Of a DNA stretch of 14,798 bases, positions 1 through 7,050 are shown piece by piece. This stretch comes from Elusimicrobiota bacterium (GTDB lineage: Bacteria > CG03 > SLGR01 > PWQF01). Numbering within the stretch: position 1 is the first letter of the stretch; each line of letters begins with the position of its first letter. The notes beneath the pieces are model-generated. The model did no database searches. It was not told the origin of the DNA and saw only the letters and a list, made by a program, of their open reading frames with translations. The DNA is taken from positions 1 through 14,798 of the forward strand of contig PWOI01000032.1 of assembly GCA_003557485.1 (NCBI GenBank), in the 5' to 3' direction. A program made the position numbers and the translations under genes.

Positions 1-222
1 ATCTTTTTCGTCTATGTAAAGATGGAAATTGTCGGCGGAGGTTTTTGAACCTCTGCCGGCAAAAAGAGTAACCTCGTGCCCGAGTTTTTTTAATCCCTCA
101 ACAAGGTTGTAAATGACAAGTTCGGTGCCTCCGTATCCCGGGGGCGGTATGGGTATATATGGCGGGGATATAACCGCCACATGAAATTTTTTAGTTTTTC
201 TTCTTCCTTTTTTGTCAGCCAT
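1..222 (-). CDS. GT4-type glycosyltransferase, N-terminal fragment
   Basis: The minus strand reads 74 open codons from an ATG at 222-220 to the window edge, so only the N-terminus is present. After a basic start (residues 2-12) comes a beta-strand (HVAVISPPY, 14-22), then a glycine-rich loop PPGYGGTE (27-34), then a helix and the strand KKLGHEVTLFA (45-55). This is the usual opening of GT-B fold family 4 glycosyltransferases, where the loop contacts the nucleotide-sugar donor. Such enzymes build exopolysaccharide, lipopolysaccharide or glycolipid sugars on the cytoplasmic side of the membrane. The catalytic C-terminal half with the EX7E motif lies outside the window, so the substrate cannot be told. 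The Shine-Dalgarno is weak (GAGTG about 11 nt upstream). The gene is divergent from the NusG-II/apbE pair. Confidence 0.85.
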   Translation of the reverse strand, partial: MADKKGRRKTKKFHVAVISPPYIPIPPPGYGGTELVIYNLVEGLKKLGHEVTLFAGRGSKTSADNFHLYIDEKD

Positions 223-254
223 AAAATATTTTCACTCAAACAGTTGTGAAAATT

Positions 255-283
255 ATTTAATCATAATTTAGTTTGATTGTCAA
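255..283 (-). promoter_or_regulatory. Sigma70-like promoter for the glycosyltransferase
   Basis: On the minus strand a perfect -35 TTGACA (283-278) is followed after 17 nt by TTAAAT (260-255), with TGA just upstream giving an extended -10. Predicted start is near 248, about 26 nt before the ATG. The -10 matches consensus at only 4 of 6 positions. A 7-bp AT-only inverted repeat (250-256 with 263-269) overlaps it. Confidence 0.5.
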
Positions 284-303
284 AAATTTGAAGTTTCAAA
301 TTT
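284..303. promoter_or_regulatory. Palindromic operator candidate between divergent promoters
   Basis: AAATTTGAA (284-292) and TTCAAATTT (295-303) are perfect 9-bp inverted arms around GT. The palindrome fills the space between the -35 box of the minus-strand promoter (278-283) and the -35 box of the plus-strand promoter (306-311). The octamer TTTGATTG also occurs twice as a direct repeat, at 272-279 and 301-308. The position suits a dimeric regulator controlling both directions; the regulator is unknown. AT-rich palindromes also arise by chance, so this is a candidate only. Confidence 0.4.
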
Positions 304-305
304 GA

Positions 306-333
306 TTGAAAAAGGGAGTTAAGTTGTTATAAT
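306..333 (+). promoter_or_regulatory. Sigma70-like promoter for the NusG-II/apbE pair
   Basis: TTGAAA (306-311), a 16-nt spacer and a perfect TATAAT (328-333). Predicted start is near 340, giving a leader of about 17 nt that contains the Shine-Dalgarno AAGGAG (346-351), 5 nt before the ATG at 357. Confidence 0.6.
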
Positions 334-356
334 AACCGGTAAAGTAAGGAGTATAA

Positions 357-731
357 ATGGAAAGGCTGAAAGGAACAAGTATATACGACTACCTGGTTAT
401 TCTTATCTCCGTTGCGATTGCGGCAGCAATGACAATTGTTTTTTTCCGTATGCGCACATCCGGGGCGGAATATGCCGGTGTTGCTGTGAACGGAGAAATG
501 CAGAAAGAACTGCTTCTTTCAAAGGACTATCTACTTGAACTGGACTCTATGAATATAGAAGTAAAAAACGGCCGTATTAGAATTACCTCATCAGAATGCC
601 CGAGAAAGATATGTGTAGAGAGCGGCTGGATTTCATCGCCGGGACAGAGCCTTATATGCATACCCAACAGAACGGTTGTTTTTATCCGCGGCCACGAAAA
701 GGATAAGATATATGATGCAGTTACATATTAA
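357..731 (+). CDS. NusG domain II-containing membrane-anchored protein
   Basis: A 124-residue protein with a short cytoplasmic start, one membrane segment (about 11-31) and an extracytoplasmic NusG-domain-II-like beta domain (about 38-120). The family signature is visible: CPRKIC (81-86), GWIS (90-93), PGQS (95-98) and CIPN (101-104). Despite the name it lacks the NGN and KOW parts of the transcription factor NusG. In many bacteria this family sits beside apbE and flavin/quinone electron-transfer genes, and I recall that EetA of flavin-based extracellular electron transfer is of this type. Here the apbE gene overlaps its end by 20 nt, which supports a shared role in surface redox chemistry. 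Cysteines 81, 86 and 101 could form a disulfide or a binding site. Exact function is unknown. The start is well set by AAGGAG 5 nt upstream. Confidence 0.82.
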   Translation: MERLKGTSIYDYLVILISVAIAAAMTIVFFRMRTSGAEYAGVAVNGEMQKELLLSKDYLLELDSMNIEVKNGRIRITSSECPRKICVESGWISSPGQSLICIPNRTVVFIRGHEKDKIYDAVTY

Positions 732-1710
732 TGTAAGAAAATGTGTGGCTGCGGCCTGTTTTCTCTGCTTTACATTACTTACGGTTTCATGCAGAAGGCC
801 GGTTTCTGAAAAATATGCAGAGAAGAGCCGGTTCCTTATGGGCACCTATTGTACCGTAAAAGTATATACCTTATATAATCCTGAAGAAGCAGCTGCTGCT
901 GCAATGTTCAGGATGCATGAGGTTTACGAAAAATTCAACCACCTAAATGAAGGTTCCCCGGTTTACGGATTTAATAATTACGGTTATCCTGTTGAAGATG
1001 AAGAAGTAGCAGCCCTGGCAGAGAAGTCGGGAAAGATAAATGCGATTACCGGCGGGGCTTTTGATATAACAGTTTATCCCCTGCTAGAGCTGTGGGGTTT
1101 TAATAATTCACCGGTAGAAGTCCCGCCGGACCGCAAAGAAATAAAAAAAGCTTTGCGCCGGGTGGGAGCGGATAAAATTAAGATTACCGGGAATCGAATA
1201 GTCAAAAAGAAGGATGATGTCAAAATTACTTTCGGATCCATTGCGAAAGGATATGCTGTTGATGAGGCCGCAAGGGTGCTTAAGCAGAAGGGAGTCAGCG
1301 GGGCTCTCATAGATGCCGGAGGCGATATATATGTTTTCGGCGAAAAACCAGGCGGAAAATGGAGGGTTGGAGTGAGACATCCAAGGGGCGGCGGCATTTC
1401 GTATGTAATAAAAGCCTCTGACGCGGCAGTGGCAACCTCGGGAGACTATGAAAATTATTTTCTTAAAGGCGGAAAACGGTACCACCATATTTTTGATCCC
1501 GGAACAGGATATCCTTCTTCCGGAACCGCCAGCGTTACCGTTATTGCTCCTGATGCTATGACTGCTGATGCTTACTCAACAGCTTTTTTTGTGATGGGGC
1601 CGGAAGAGGCCATAGCGCTTGCAGAAAAAATGGAGGGAGTAGAGTGTCTTATTGTAACTCCGTGCCTCAATGAATTCAGGTCCGGGGGTTTCAATTTTTA
1701 TTTGCAATAA
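712..1710 (+). CDS. apbE: FAD:protein FMN transferase (ApbE), probable lipoprotein
   Basis: ApbE attaches FMN from FAD through a phosphoester to Thr/Ser of redox proteins on the outer side of the membrane (for example Rnf or Nqr subunits). The 332-residue product has a basic hydrophobic signal ending at Cys27 (LTVSC, a slightly atypical lipobox because Thr is at -3). Family motifs follow: MGT (43-45), GGAFD (114-118), GSIAKGYAVD (175-184), DAGGDI (201-206), TSGDYE (242-247), HHIFDPGTG (258-266) and the Mg-binding region DAYST (286-290). An upstream TTG at 676 in the same frame would add 12 residues before the signal peptide. I prefer the ATG at 712 because AAGGA (699-703) lies 8 nt before it and the signal then begins at the N-terminus. 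It overlaps the NusG-II gene by 20 nt, so the two are probably translationally coupled. The flavinylated target is not in the window. Confidence 0.93.
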   Translation: MMQLHINVRKCVAAACFLCFTLLTVSCRRPVSEKYAEKSRFLMGTYCTVKVYTLYNPEEAAAAAMFRMHEVYEKFNHLNEGSPVYGFNNYGYPVEDEEVAALAEKSGKINAITGGAFDITVYPLLELWGFNNSPVEVPPDRKEIKKALRRVGADKIKITGNRIVKKKDDVKITFGSIAKGYAVDEAARVLKQKGVSGALIDAGGDIYVFGEKPGGKWRVGVRHPRGGGISYVIKASDAAVATSGDYENYFLKGGKRYHHIFDPGTGYPSSGTASVTVIAPDAMTADAYSTAFFVMGPEEAIALAEKMEGVECLIVTPCLNEFRSGGFNFYLQ

Positions 1711-1730
1711 TCTATGTAATTTGGTATACA
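1702..1730 (+). promoter_or_regulatory. Extended -10 promoter for the rimP-nusA operon
   Basis: TTGCAA (1702-1707), a 17-nt spacer and TATACA (1725-1730) preceded by TGG (1722-1724), an extended -10. It overlaps the last codons of apbE. Predicted start is about 1737-1738, just before the terminator hairpin, so transcripts into rimP would have to pass that terminator. No other promoter-like site fits between the hairpin and rimP. Confidence 0.55.
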
Positions 1731-1740
1731 CTACAAAGAT

Positions 1741-1771
1741 AATGTGGCACTAGGTCTTGCCACATTTTTTT
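1741..1771 (+). terminator. Intrinsic terminator, probable nusA-operon attenuator
   Basis: AATGTGGCA (1741-1749) and TGCCACATT (1758-1766) form a perfect 9-bp stem around an 8-nt loop. Seven consecutive T (1765-1771) follow the GC-containing part of the stem. It would end apbE transcription. It also lies in the leader of the predicted rimP promoter and ends only 12 nt before the rimP ATG, so it can set how much transcription enters the operon. The stem has only four G-C pairs, which would make it moderate and sensitive to NusA. Confidence 0.8.
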
Positions 1772-1783
1772 GTGTGTATGGTT

Positions 1784-2242
1784 ATGAGCGTAACAGAACA
1801 GTTAAAAAATATTATAAAAGACGAAATAGAGCGGCTCGGCTACGAGTTTGTTGATTTGAATTACGGCAAGCGCGGTAGAAAATGGTTCCTTCAGGTATTC
1901 TGCGACAAAAAGGGCGGATTGACCCTGGACCACTGCGTGGAAATATCGCGGGAATTGGGTTATGAGCTGGACAGGCATGAAGGCCTTTTAAAACATTCAT
2001 ATAACCTTGAGGTTTCTTCGCCAGGGCTTAACAGGCCTCTTAAAAACGAGGCTGATTTTAAAAGGCATTCCGGGGACATTGTAAAAGTAAGGCTCTATGC
2101 CCCGGTGAAGGAGCGTAGGGAGTTTAAAGGTGAAGTTTCCGAAGTTAAAGAAGGAGAAGTTATTTTTAAAGATTCCGGCGGAGAAAAAATAACAGTTGAT
2201 ATAGATAATATTGCAAATGCAAAATTAGAGGTGGAAATTTGA
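1784..2242 (+). CDS. rimP: Ribosome maturation factor RimP
   Basis: RimP is a cytoplasmic assembly factor for the 30S subunit, helping S12 and the central-pseudoknot region to form. The 152-residue product shows the family pattern: GYEFVDLNY near the start, GRKWFLQVFCDKKGG (about 32-46), LDHCVEISRELG, the signature LEVSSPGLNRPL (about 82-93), and a C-terminal SH3-like barrel with FKGEV and an AKLEVEI ending. The length is normal. The start is uncertain: ATG 1784, ATG 1778 and GTG 1772 are in frame, none with a clear Shine-Dalgarno. A TTG at 1757 lies within the terminator and is not credible. I chose 1784 because MSVTEQL fits family N-termini. It is the first gene of the nusA operon and overlaps nusA by 4 nt. 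Confidence 0.92.
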   Translation: MSVTEQLKNIIKDEIERLGYEFVDLNYGKRGRKWFLQVFCDKKGGLTLDHCVEISRELGYELDRHEGLLKHSYNLEVSSPGLNRPLKNEADFKRHSGDIVKVRLYAPVKERREFKGEVSEVKEGEVIFKDSGGEKITVDIDNIANAKLEVEI

Positions 2243-3519
2243 TTACAGAGAATTTAAAAGAAGCGCTTAAACAAATAGAACAGGATAAAGGTATTCCCAC
2301 TGAGGAGCTTATCCATATGGTTGAGCATGCCCTGGATTCAGCTTACAGAAAGCATGCGCCCGGTGAAAACTACAGGGCTAAAATAGAGCCTGATACCGGT
2401 AAAATTAAAGTGTTCTCTCCCAAAAAAGTTGTTACATCCGTAAAGGATCCTTCAACCGAGATAAAAAAGACGGACGCCATTAAAATAGATCCCGCTGTAT
2501 CGGCCGGTGATGTTATAGAGGTCGAAGTCGACGCCAGTAAATTCGGCCGTATTGCTGCCCAGACAGCCAAGCAGATAATAATCCAGAAAATACGCGAAAA
2601 TGAAAGAGAAAATGTTTTTAAAGACTTTAAAAGCAAGGAAGGGAGTATAGTTACCGCCAACGTGTACAGATTTATAAGCGGAGGGTGCATTGTAGAGATT
2701 GAAGGAGCCGAAGCGATTCTTCCTGACAGAGAGCAGATTAAGAAAGAGAGATTAAACCGCGGCAATCCGATTAAGGTATATGTTGTAGAGGTCAGTAAAA
2801 GCGGCCGCGGGCCGAGGATACTGGTTTCCAGGACACATCCCGGACTGGTGGAAGGTCTTTTCCGTATGGAAGTGCCCGAAATAGTTGAGGGAGAAGTTTC
2901 AATAGAAAAGATAGTTAGAGAGCCCGGGGTGCGCTGTAAAGTTGCCGTTTCCAGCAAAAATACCCGAATAGACCCGATAGGCGCCTGCGTGGGTATAAAC
3001 GGGGTAAGGGTGCAGGCTGTTATAAATGAGCTTGCCGGTGAGAGAATGGATCTTATAAAACACTCCGATGATATAAAAAAGTTCTTAAAAAGTTCGCTCA
3101 GTCCGGCAGATGTGAAGGACGTTGAGATCACAGATCCGGAAAAAAAGGAAGCAAGGGTTGTGGTTGCAGACGAGATGCTTTCGCTTGCCATAGGTAAGAA
3201 CGGCCAGAATGTGCGTCTGGCTGCCAGGCTTACAGGGTGGCATATAGATATCCAGCCTGAAAGTGAAGAAAAAGAGAAGAAAAAAGACGATTTTCAAAAA
3301 GCTTTTGCTACAATTACGGCTTTGCCGGGTGTTGGTGAAAAAACAGCCCGCCTCATGATAGATTCCGGGCTGGACAGCCTGGATAAAATCGCTTCATCTT
3401 CTCCCGAAGCGCTTAAGTCGATAGAGGGAGTAGGTGAGAAATCAGCAGAGAAGATAATAAAGGCTGCGTCTGAAAGCAGTACGGCGGATAAAAAGGATAC
3501 CCCTTCAGAAAATGACTAA
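2239..3519 (+). CDS. nusA: Transcription termination/antitermination factor NusA
   Basis: NusA binds RNA polymerase and nascent RNA, promoting pausing and hairpin termination and taking part in antitermination and rRNA transcription. The 426 residues comprise an N-terminal polymerase-binding domain (about 1-130), an S1 domain (about 134-200), KH1 (about 225-285) and KH2 (about 290-345, with [16 protein letters not shown] from 316). A lysine-rich linker (340-352) leads to a helix-hairpin-helix pair (357-412) with LPGVG (362-366) and IEGVG (395-399). The tail makes it longer than the roughly 350-residue Firmicutes form and shorter than the E. coli form with two acidic repeats. The TTG start at 2239 overlaps the rimP stop and is served by AGAGGTGG (2227-2234). 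A KH-KH-S1 protein of this kind would be expected to act on the leader terminator at 1741-1771. Confidence 0.97.
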   Translation: MITENLKEALKQIEQDKGIPTEELIHMVEHALDSAYRKHAPGENYRAKIEPDTGKIKVFSPKKVVTSVKDPSTEIKKTDAIKIDPAVSAGDVIEVEVDASKFGRIAAQTAKQIIIQKIRENERENVFKDFKSKEGSIVTANVYRFISGGCIVEIEGAEAILPDREQIKKERLNRGNPIKVYVVEVSKSGRGPRILVSRTHPGLVEGLFRMEVPEIVEGEVSIEKIVREPGVRCKVAVSSKNTRIDPIGACVGINGVRVQAVINELAGERMDLIKHSDDIKKFLKSSLSPADVKDVEITDPEKKEARVVVADEMLSLAIGKNGQNVRLAARLTGWHIDIQPESEEKEKKKDDFQKAFATITALPGVGEKTARLMIDSGLDSLDKIASSSPEALKSIEGVGEKSAEKIIKAASESSTADKKDTPSEND

Positions 3520-5578
3520 TATAAGAATATATGAAATATCAAGGGAGTTAAAGCTTTCTTCAAAAGAAGTAATCAAAGAAGCCAGGGAACTGGGAATCGA
3601 TGTTAAGTCTCATTCGTCTTCAGTAACCGAAGAAGAAGCACTGCTTATAAAGGAAAGCTTTGAAGAGCTGAAAGAAGCTTCCGAACCTGCAAAGGAAAAA
3701 AAGAAAACTAAAGAAAAGGAAGAAAAAAAAGAAGAACCCGCCAAAGAAGAGGAAATTATAGAAGAAGAACCTGCAGAAGAAGAACCTGCTGTAAAAATCC
3801 AAAAGGAACCTGCTCAGGAAACTTCCCGGCAAAAAATTGAGGTCAATGAAAACATGACTGTTGCAGAGATAGCCCAGGCTGCAGGAAGTGAAACTGATGC
3901 TCTTATAAAAAGCTTTAAAACAAATAATATTATAGTGACTGCCAACCAGCGTCCTCCAACTGCCTATACGGAAAAGGTCCTTAAAGCTGACGGCATTGAT
4001 GTGGAAATAAAGGATATTTTCAAGGAACCACAGAAAATTAAGCGTAAAGATTTCAGGCTTCGCCCTCCTGTTGTAACAGTTCTGGGGCACGTCGACCATG
4101 GTAAAACACAGGTGCTTGACACAATACGCCATACGAGAGTTGTTGCCGGGGAAAGTGGCGGGATAACCCAGCACATAGGAGCTTATAAAGTCACAATCCC
4201 TTCAAAAGGAGATATAACTTTTATAGATACACCGGGTCATGAGGCTTTTACCGCAATGAGGGCCAGGGGGGCCAACATAACGGATATAGTCGTTCTCATT
4301 GTTTCCGGTGAGGACGGGGTAATGCCCCAGACAGTTGAAGCCATTAATCATGCCCGTGCCGCCGGAGTTCCCATAGTTGTAGCGGTTAACAAAATGGATC
4401 TGCCGGGTTTTGACGGGCAGAAAACAAGGACTCAGCTTACCCAGCACGGCGTTATTACCGAAGACTTCGGGGGAGATGTTGTTTCAGTAGATATTTCCGC
4501 TAAGGAAGGAACTAATATTGAAGACCTCCTTGAAATGATACTGCTACAGGCTGAAATGCTGGAGCTTAAAGCACCGGTTGACGGTCCCGCGCGGGGAACA
4601 GTTGTTGAATCCGAACTTGATAAATGGATGGGCTCTACTGCTACCGTTCTTGTTACCGAAGGCGTTCTGCGCAAGGGGGAAAGTTTTGTCTGCGGCCTTG
4701 TGCCCGGAAAGATAAAAAAAATGACAGATGACACGGGAAAGGAACTTAAGGAGGCTTATCCTTCAACTCCGGTAAAAATTCTGGGTTTTGAAGACCTTCC
4801 CCTTGCCGGAGATAAATTTGCAGTTGTAGGTGACCGTACTCAGGCACGAGATATTGCAGAAGCCCGCCGCGAAAAATCCCGGGTTGAGGTTTCCCGGAAA
4901 GAAGAAACATTTACGCTTGAAGATCTTAAAAGACAGCTTTCCGGGGACGGGTTAAAGGAACTTAACCTTATACTTAAAACAGATTTTACCGGCTCGATGG
5001 AAGCTATAAAGGATTCTTTCAGAGCCCTGGATTCGCAGGAAGTAAACCTTAATGTGCTGCATGCCGGGGTAGGCGGTGTAACTCAGAAGGACGTAATGCT
5101 TGCAGAAGCTTCCGGAGCCGTTATTATAGGTTTTAACGTGGCTTCTCCGGGCTCTGTCAAAAAGGAAGCAGAGCGCGCCGGTATCGAGATAAGGACTTAC
5201 CGTATAATATATGAAATAATTGACGACATTAAAAAGGCCATGGAAGGCCTCCTTGAACCGGAAAAAGAAGAAACAGCTCTTGGCCGTGCCGATGTCAAAA
5301 AGACTTTTAATATTTCCGGGGTAGGCACAATAGCCGGCAGCCAGGTCTCGCAGGGCACAATTGAAAGAAACAGCCAGGCAAGGATAATCAGGGACTCCAG
5401 GATAGTCTATGACGGAAAAATTGCGGCATTAAAGAGGTTTAAGGAAGATGTGGCAAAAGTTGCTTCCGGCTACGAGTGCGGAATAAATATTGCTAATTTC
5501 AACGATGTTAAAGCGGGTGATATAATTGAATGCTACCGCGTTGAAGAAAGAAAAAGAACCCTGGAAGAAACCCGCTGA
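3512..5578 (+). CDS. infB: Translation initiation factor IF-2
   Basis: IF-2 is the GTPase that brings fMet-tRNA to the 30S subunit and drives subunit joining. The 688 residues start with an IF2-N helical module (about 2-50), then a Lys/Glu-rich linker (54-105), a second IF2-N module (about 108-165), and the G domain with GHVDHGKT (192-199), GGITQH switch I, DTPGH (239-243), NKMD (293-296) and SAK (329-331). Beta-barrel domain II, the IF-2 alpha/beta domain III and the fMet-tRNA-binding barrel IV follow, ending with [11 protein letters not shown]. Gln follows the P-loop Thr where Thr or Ser is common; this need not affect activity. The gene overlaps nusA by 8 nt, so the ylxR and rpl7Ae genes often found at this junction are absent. 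The linker contains long A runs but the frame is intact. Confidence 0.97.
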   Translation: MTNIRIYEISRELKLSSKEVIKEARELGIDVKSHSSSVTEEEALLIKESFEELKEASEPAKEKKKTKEKEEKKEEPAKEEEIIEEEPAEEEPAVKIQKEPAQETSRQKIEVNENMTVAEIAQAAGSETDALIKSFKTNNIIVTANQRPPTAYTEKVLKADGIDVEIKDIFKEPQKIKRKDFRLRPPVVTVLGHVDHGKTQVLDTIRHTRVVAGESGGITQHIGAYKVTIPSKGDITFIDTPGHEAFTAMRARGANITDIVVLIVSGEDGVMPQTVEAINHARAAGVPIVVAVNKMDLPGFDGQKTRTQLTQHGVITEDFGGDVVSVDISAKEGTNIEDLLEMILLQAEMLELKAPVDGPARGTVVESELDKWMGSTATVLVTEGVLRKGESFVCGLVPGKIKKMTDDTGKELKEAYPSTPVKILGFEDLPLAGDKFAVVGDRTQARDIAEARREKSRVEVSRKEETFTLEDLKRQLSGDGLKELNLILKTDFTGSMEAIKDSFRALDSQEVNLNVLHAGVGGVTQKDVMLAEASGAVIIGFNVASPGSVKKEAERAGIEIRTYRIIYEIIDDIKKAMEGLLEPEKEETALGRADVKKTFNISGVGTIAGSQVSQGTIERNSQARIIRDSRIVYDGKIAALKRFKEDVAKVASGYECGINIANFNDVKAGDIIECYRVEERKRTLEETR

Positions 5579-5684
5579 TAAAGAACAGATGTGTTGGTGA
5601 GAATAAGCATACCGGCAATTTGCGGAAGTTAAACATATCCGACACGCAGTAACCGCCTTATAAAAGTATAAATCTAACAGACAA
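5579..5684 (+). other. 106-nt infB-rbfA gap with a 13-codon mini-ORF
   Basis: This is the only real gap within rimP-ribF. It holds a possible GTG-started ORF of 13 codons plus stop (5591-5632, reading VLVRISIPAICGS) without a good Shine-Dalgarno, and no convincing terminator hairpin or promoter. Many genomes have ylxP (DUF503) here, but the mini-ORF does not resemble it. It may be a remnant, a leader, or simply spacer. Confidence 0.25.
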
Positions 5685-6044
5685 TTGAAAACCAGCAGAA
5701 GAACAAAAAAAGTTTCGAGTTTAATACACCAGAAACTTGGAAATATCATATCAGAAGAAATAACCGCAAACGGTATGGGTATAATAACAGTTACCGAGGT
5801 GTCAGTTTCTATTGATTTGAGGCAGGCGAGGGTCTATTACACTGTATACAGCGGAACTCTTAATAGAGACAGGCAGCAGGCTGTAATTGAAAGCAAAGCA
5901 AAGGTTATACGCAAAAGGCTTGCGGAAAGCGTTGAACTTAAATATATTCCTTTTTTAAATTTCATTTATGACGAAACTCCCGAAAAAGCTTCAAAAATAG
6001 AGAAAATAATACAGCAAATTAAAAATGAAAAAAATAAGAAGTAA
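5685..6044 (+). CDS. rbfA: Ribosome-binding factor A
   Basis: RbfA is a cold-shock-linked 30S maturation factor that binds near the 16S 5' end and helix 44 region. The 119-residue product has the KH-like alpha-beta pattern of the family: SRRTKKVSSLIHQKLGNII at the N-terminus, ITVTEVSVSIDLRQARVYYTV in the central strands, and the C-terminal helix with the characteristic PFLNFIYDETPEKASKIEKII. The usual D-P-R after the first helix is replaced by ANGMG. TTG at 5685 is the only sensible start: the frame is closed by a stop at 5661-5663 and no ATG or GTG lies between. No clear Shine-Dalgarno is present. It follows a 106-nt gap after infB and overlaps the next gene by 20 nt. Confidence 0.93.
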   Translation: MKTSRRTKKVSSLIHQKLGNIISEEITANGMGIITVTEVSVSIDLRQARVYYTVYSGTLNRDRQQAVIESKAKVIRKRLAESVELKYIPFLNFIYDETPEKASKIEKIIQQIKNEKNKK

Positions 6045-7050
6045 AAAAGAATTAGTAAAGCTCAGCCTTAAAGTTCCCGGGCCCGACAGGAAAGTTACTT
6101 CACTTATAAAAAAAGAAGTAGAAAAAGCGCGGACAGCTACAATCAGTTTTCATGCCAGGCCTGACGGTGATGCCGTAGGAGGCGGCCTGGCGCTTAAGCG
6201 TCTCCTGGAACAGAAGGGGTTAAGCGTTAATATAATATCTCCCGGAAGCCCTCCGGAAGTATATAGATACCTTGAAGGCTTTGAATCAATAAAAACGGAA
6301 CCTGGCATAACTAAGACCGACCTTTGCTTTATCCTGGACTGCTCCGACAGCCGTCGTCTTGAATCTCTCGGTTCAATAATAAAAGATTCTTCAAAAATCA
6401 TAAATATAGACCACCATCAGTTTAACAGTATGGATGCAGACATAAATTATGTCCGTCCTGATAGTTCCTCTGTTTGCGAACTGATACTTAACCTGTTTCT
6501 GAGAATGAAAGTTGATGTTGACCTTCCGGCTGCTATATGCATATATACGGGAATACTGACTGATACTAACAGGTTCCAGGAAAAAAACGCGACCGCGAGG
6601 TCTTTAAGGATTGCAGCAGATTTTATTGAGTGCGGGTTAGACCCGGTAGTTCTTTTCTCTAAAATATACGGTAATCTTCCGGTTAACAGGCTTAAACTGA
6701 TATCTGAATGCATACGTTCTCTGAAAATTACTTCTGAGGGAAAGATTGCCTATATTACCGTGACCCCGGAAATGCTTGAAAAAACCGGAACCAGCGATGA
6801 GAATCTGGAAGGAATTATCAACTACGCCCGTAATCTCCGGGGAGTGGAGGTGGGAATACTTTTCAGAAAAATACCGGGACTCAACGGAGTTAAAGCTTCA
6901 TTCCGCTCCAAGGGAAAAGCCGACGTAGGGTCTATAGCATCATCATTCGGCGGCGGGGGCCACCATAATGCAGGCGGGTGCCTGGTAGAGGGTAGTTTTG
7001 AGGAAGTTATAGAAAAGATTATAAGTGAAGTGGAAAAGTGGACGGGATAG
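6025..7050 (+). CDS. nrnA: DHH-DHHA1 phosphoesterase, NrnA-like nanoRNase/pAp phosphatase
   Basis: NrnA-type enzymes degrade 2-5-mer RNAs to mononucleotides and dephosphorylate pAp, using Mn2+ in the cytoplasm; several also cleave pGpG, the product of c-di-GMP breakdown. The 341 residues show the DHH motifs: HARPDGDAVG (43-52), LDCSD (104-108), NIDHH (127-131) and the motif IV Asp in GILTDT (D180). The DHHA1 substrate-binding domain carries FGGGGHHNAGG (308-318). All metal ligands appear present. The N-terminus is about 25 residues longer than needed before the first motif and is lysine-rich; the ATG at 6025 overlaps rbfA by 20 nt and has no Shine-Dalgarno, so a later start is possible. Its place between rbfA and truB is conserved in many phyla. 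Confidence 0.93.
   Translation: MKKIRSKKELVKLSLKVPGPDRKVTSLIKKEVEKARTATISFHARPDGDAVGGGLALKRLLEQKGLSVNIISPGSPPEVYRYLEGFESIKTEPGITKTDLCFILDCSDSRRLESLGSIIKDSSKIINIDHHQFNSMDADINYVRPDSSSVCELILNLFLRMKVDVDLPAAICIYTGILTDTNRFQEKNATARSLRIAADFIECGLDPVVLFSKIYGNLPVNRLKLISECIRSLKITSEGKIAYITVTPEMLEKTGTSDENLEGIINYARNLRGVEVGILFRKIPGLNGVKASFRSKGKADVGSIASSFGGGGHHNAGGCLVEGSFEEVIEKIISEVEKWTG

Noticed and set aside
223-356. Small RNA or tRNA in the divergent intergenic region
   Set aside because: The region is AT-rich with promoters and a DNA-type palindrome; no cloverleaf or stable GC-rich fold and no terminator is present.
676-711. Upstream TTG start for apbE
   Set aside because: It would place 12 extra residues before the signal peptide; ATG 712 has AAGGA at a proper distance.
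1757-1783. Longer rimP start at TTG 1757
   Set aside because: The codons would lie within the hairpin and T-run of the terminator, and the extra residues do not match RimP.
2370-3191. A 273-codon open frame on the minus strand opposite nusA
   Set aside because: Low-complexity Ser/Thr/Leu-rich translation with no known motif and no start signals; it mirrors the codon pattern of nusA, whose domains are unmistakable.
3700-3790. Programmed slippage at A runs in the infB linker (also in the ftsK linker, 13757-13870)
   Set aside because: The frames stay open and full length; the A runs are explained by Lys/Glu-rich linkers, and there is no shifted product of interest.
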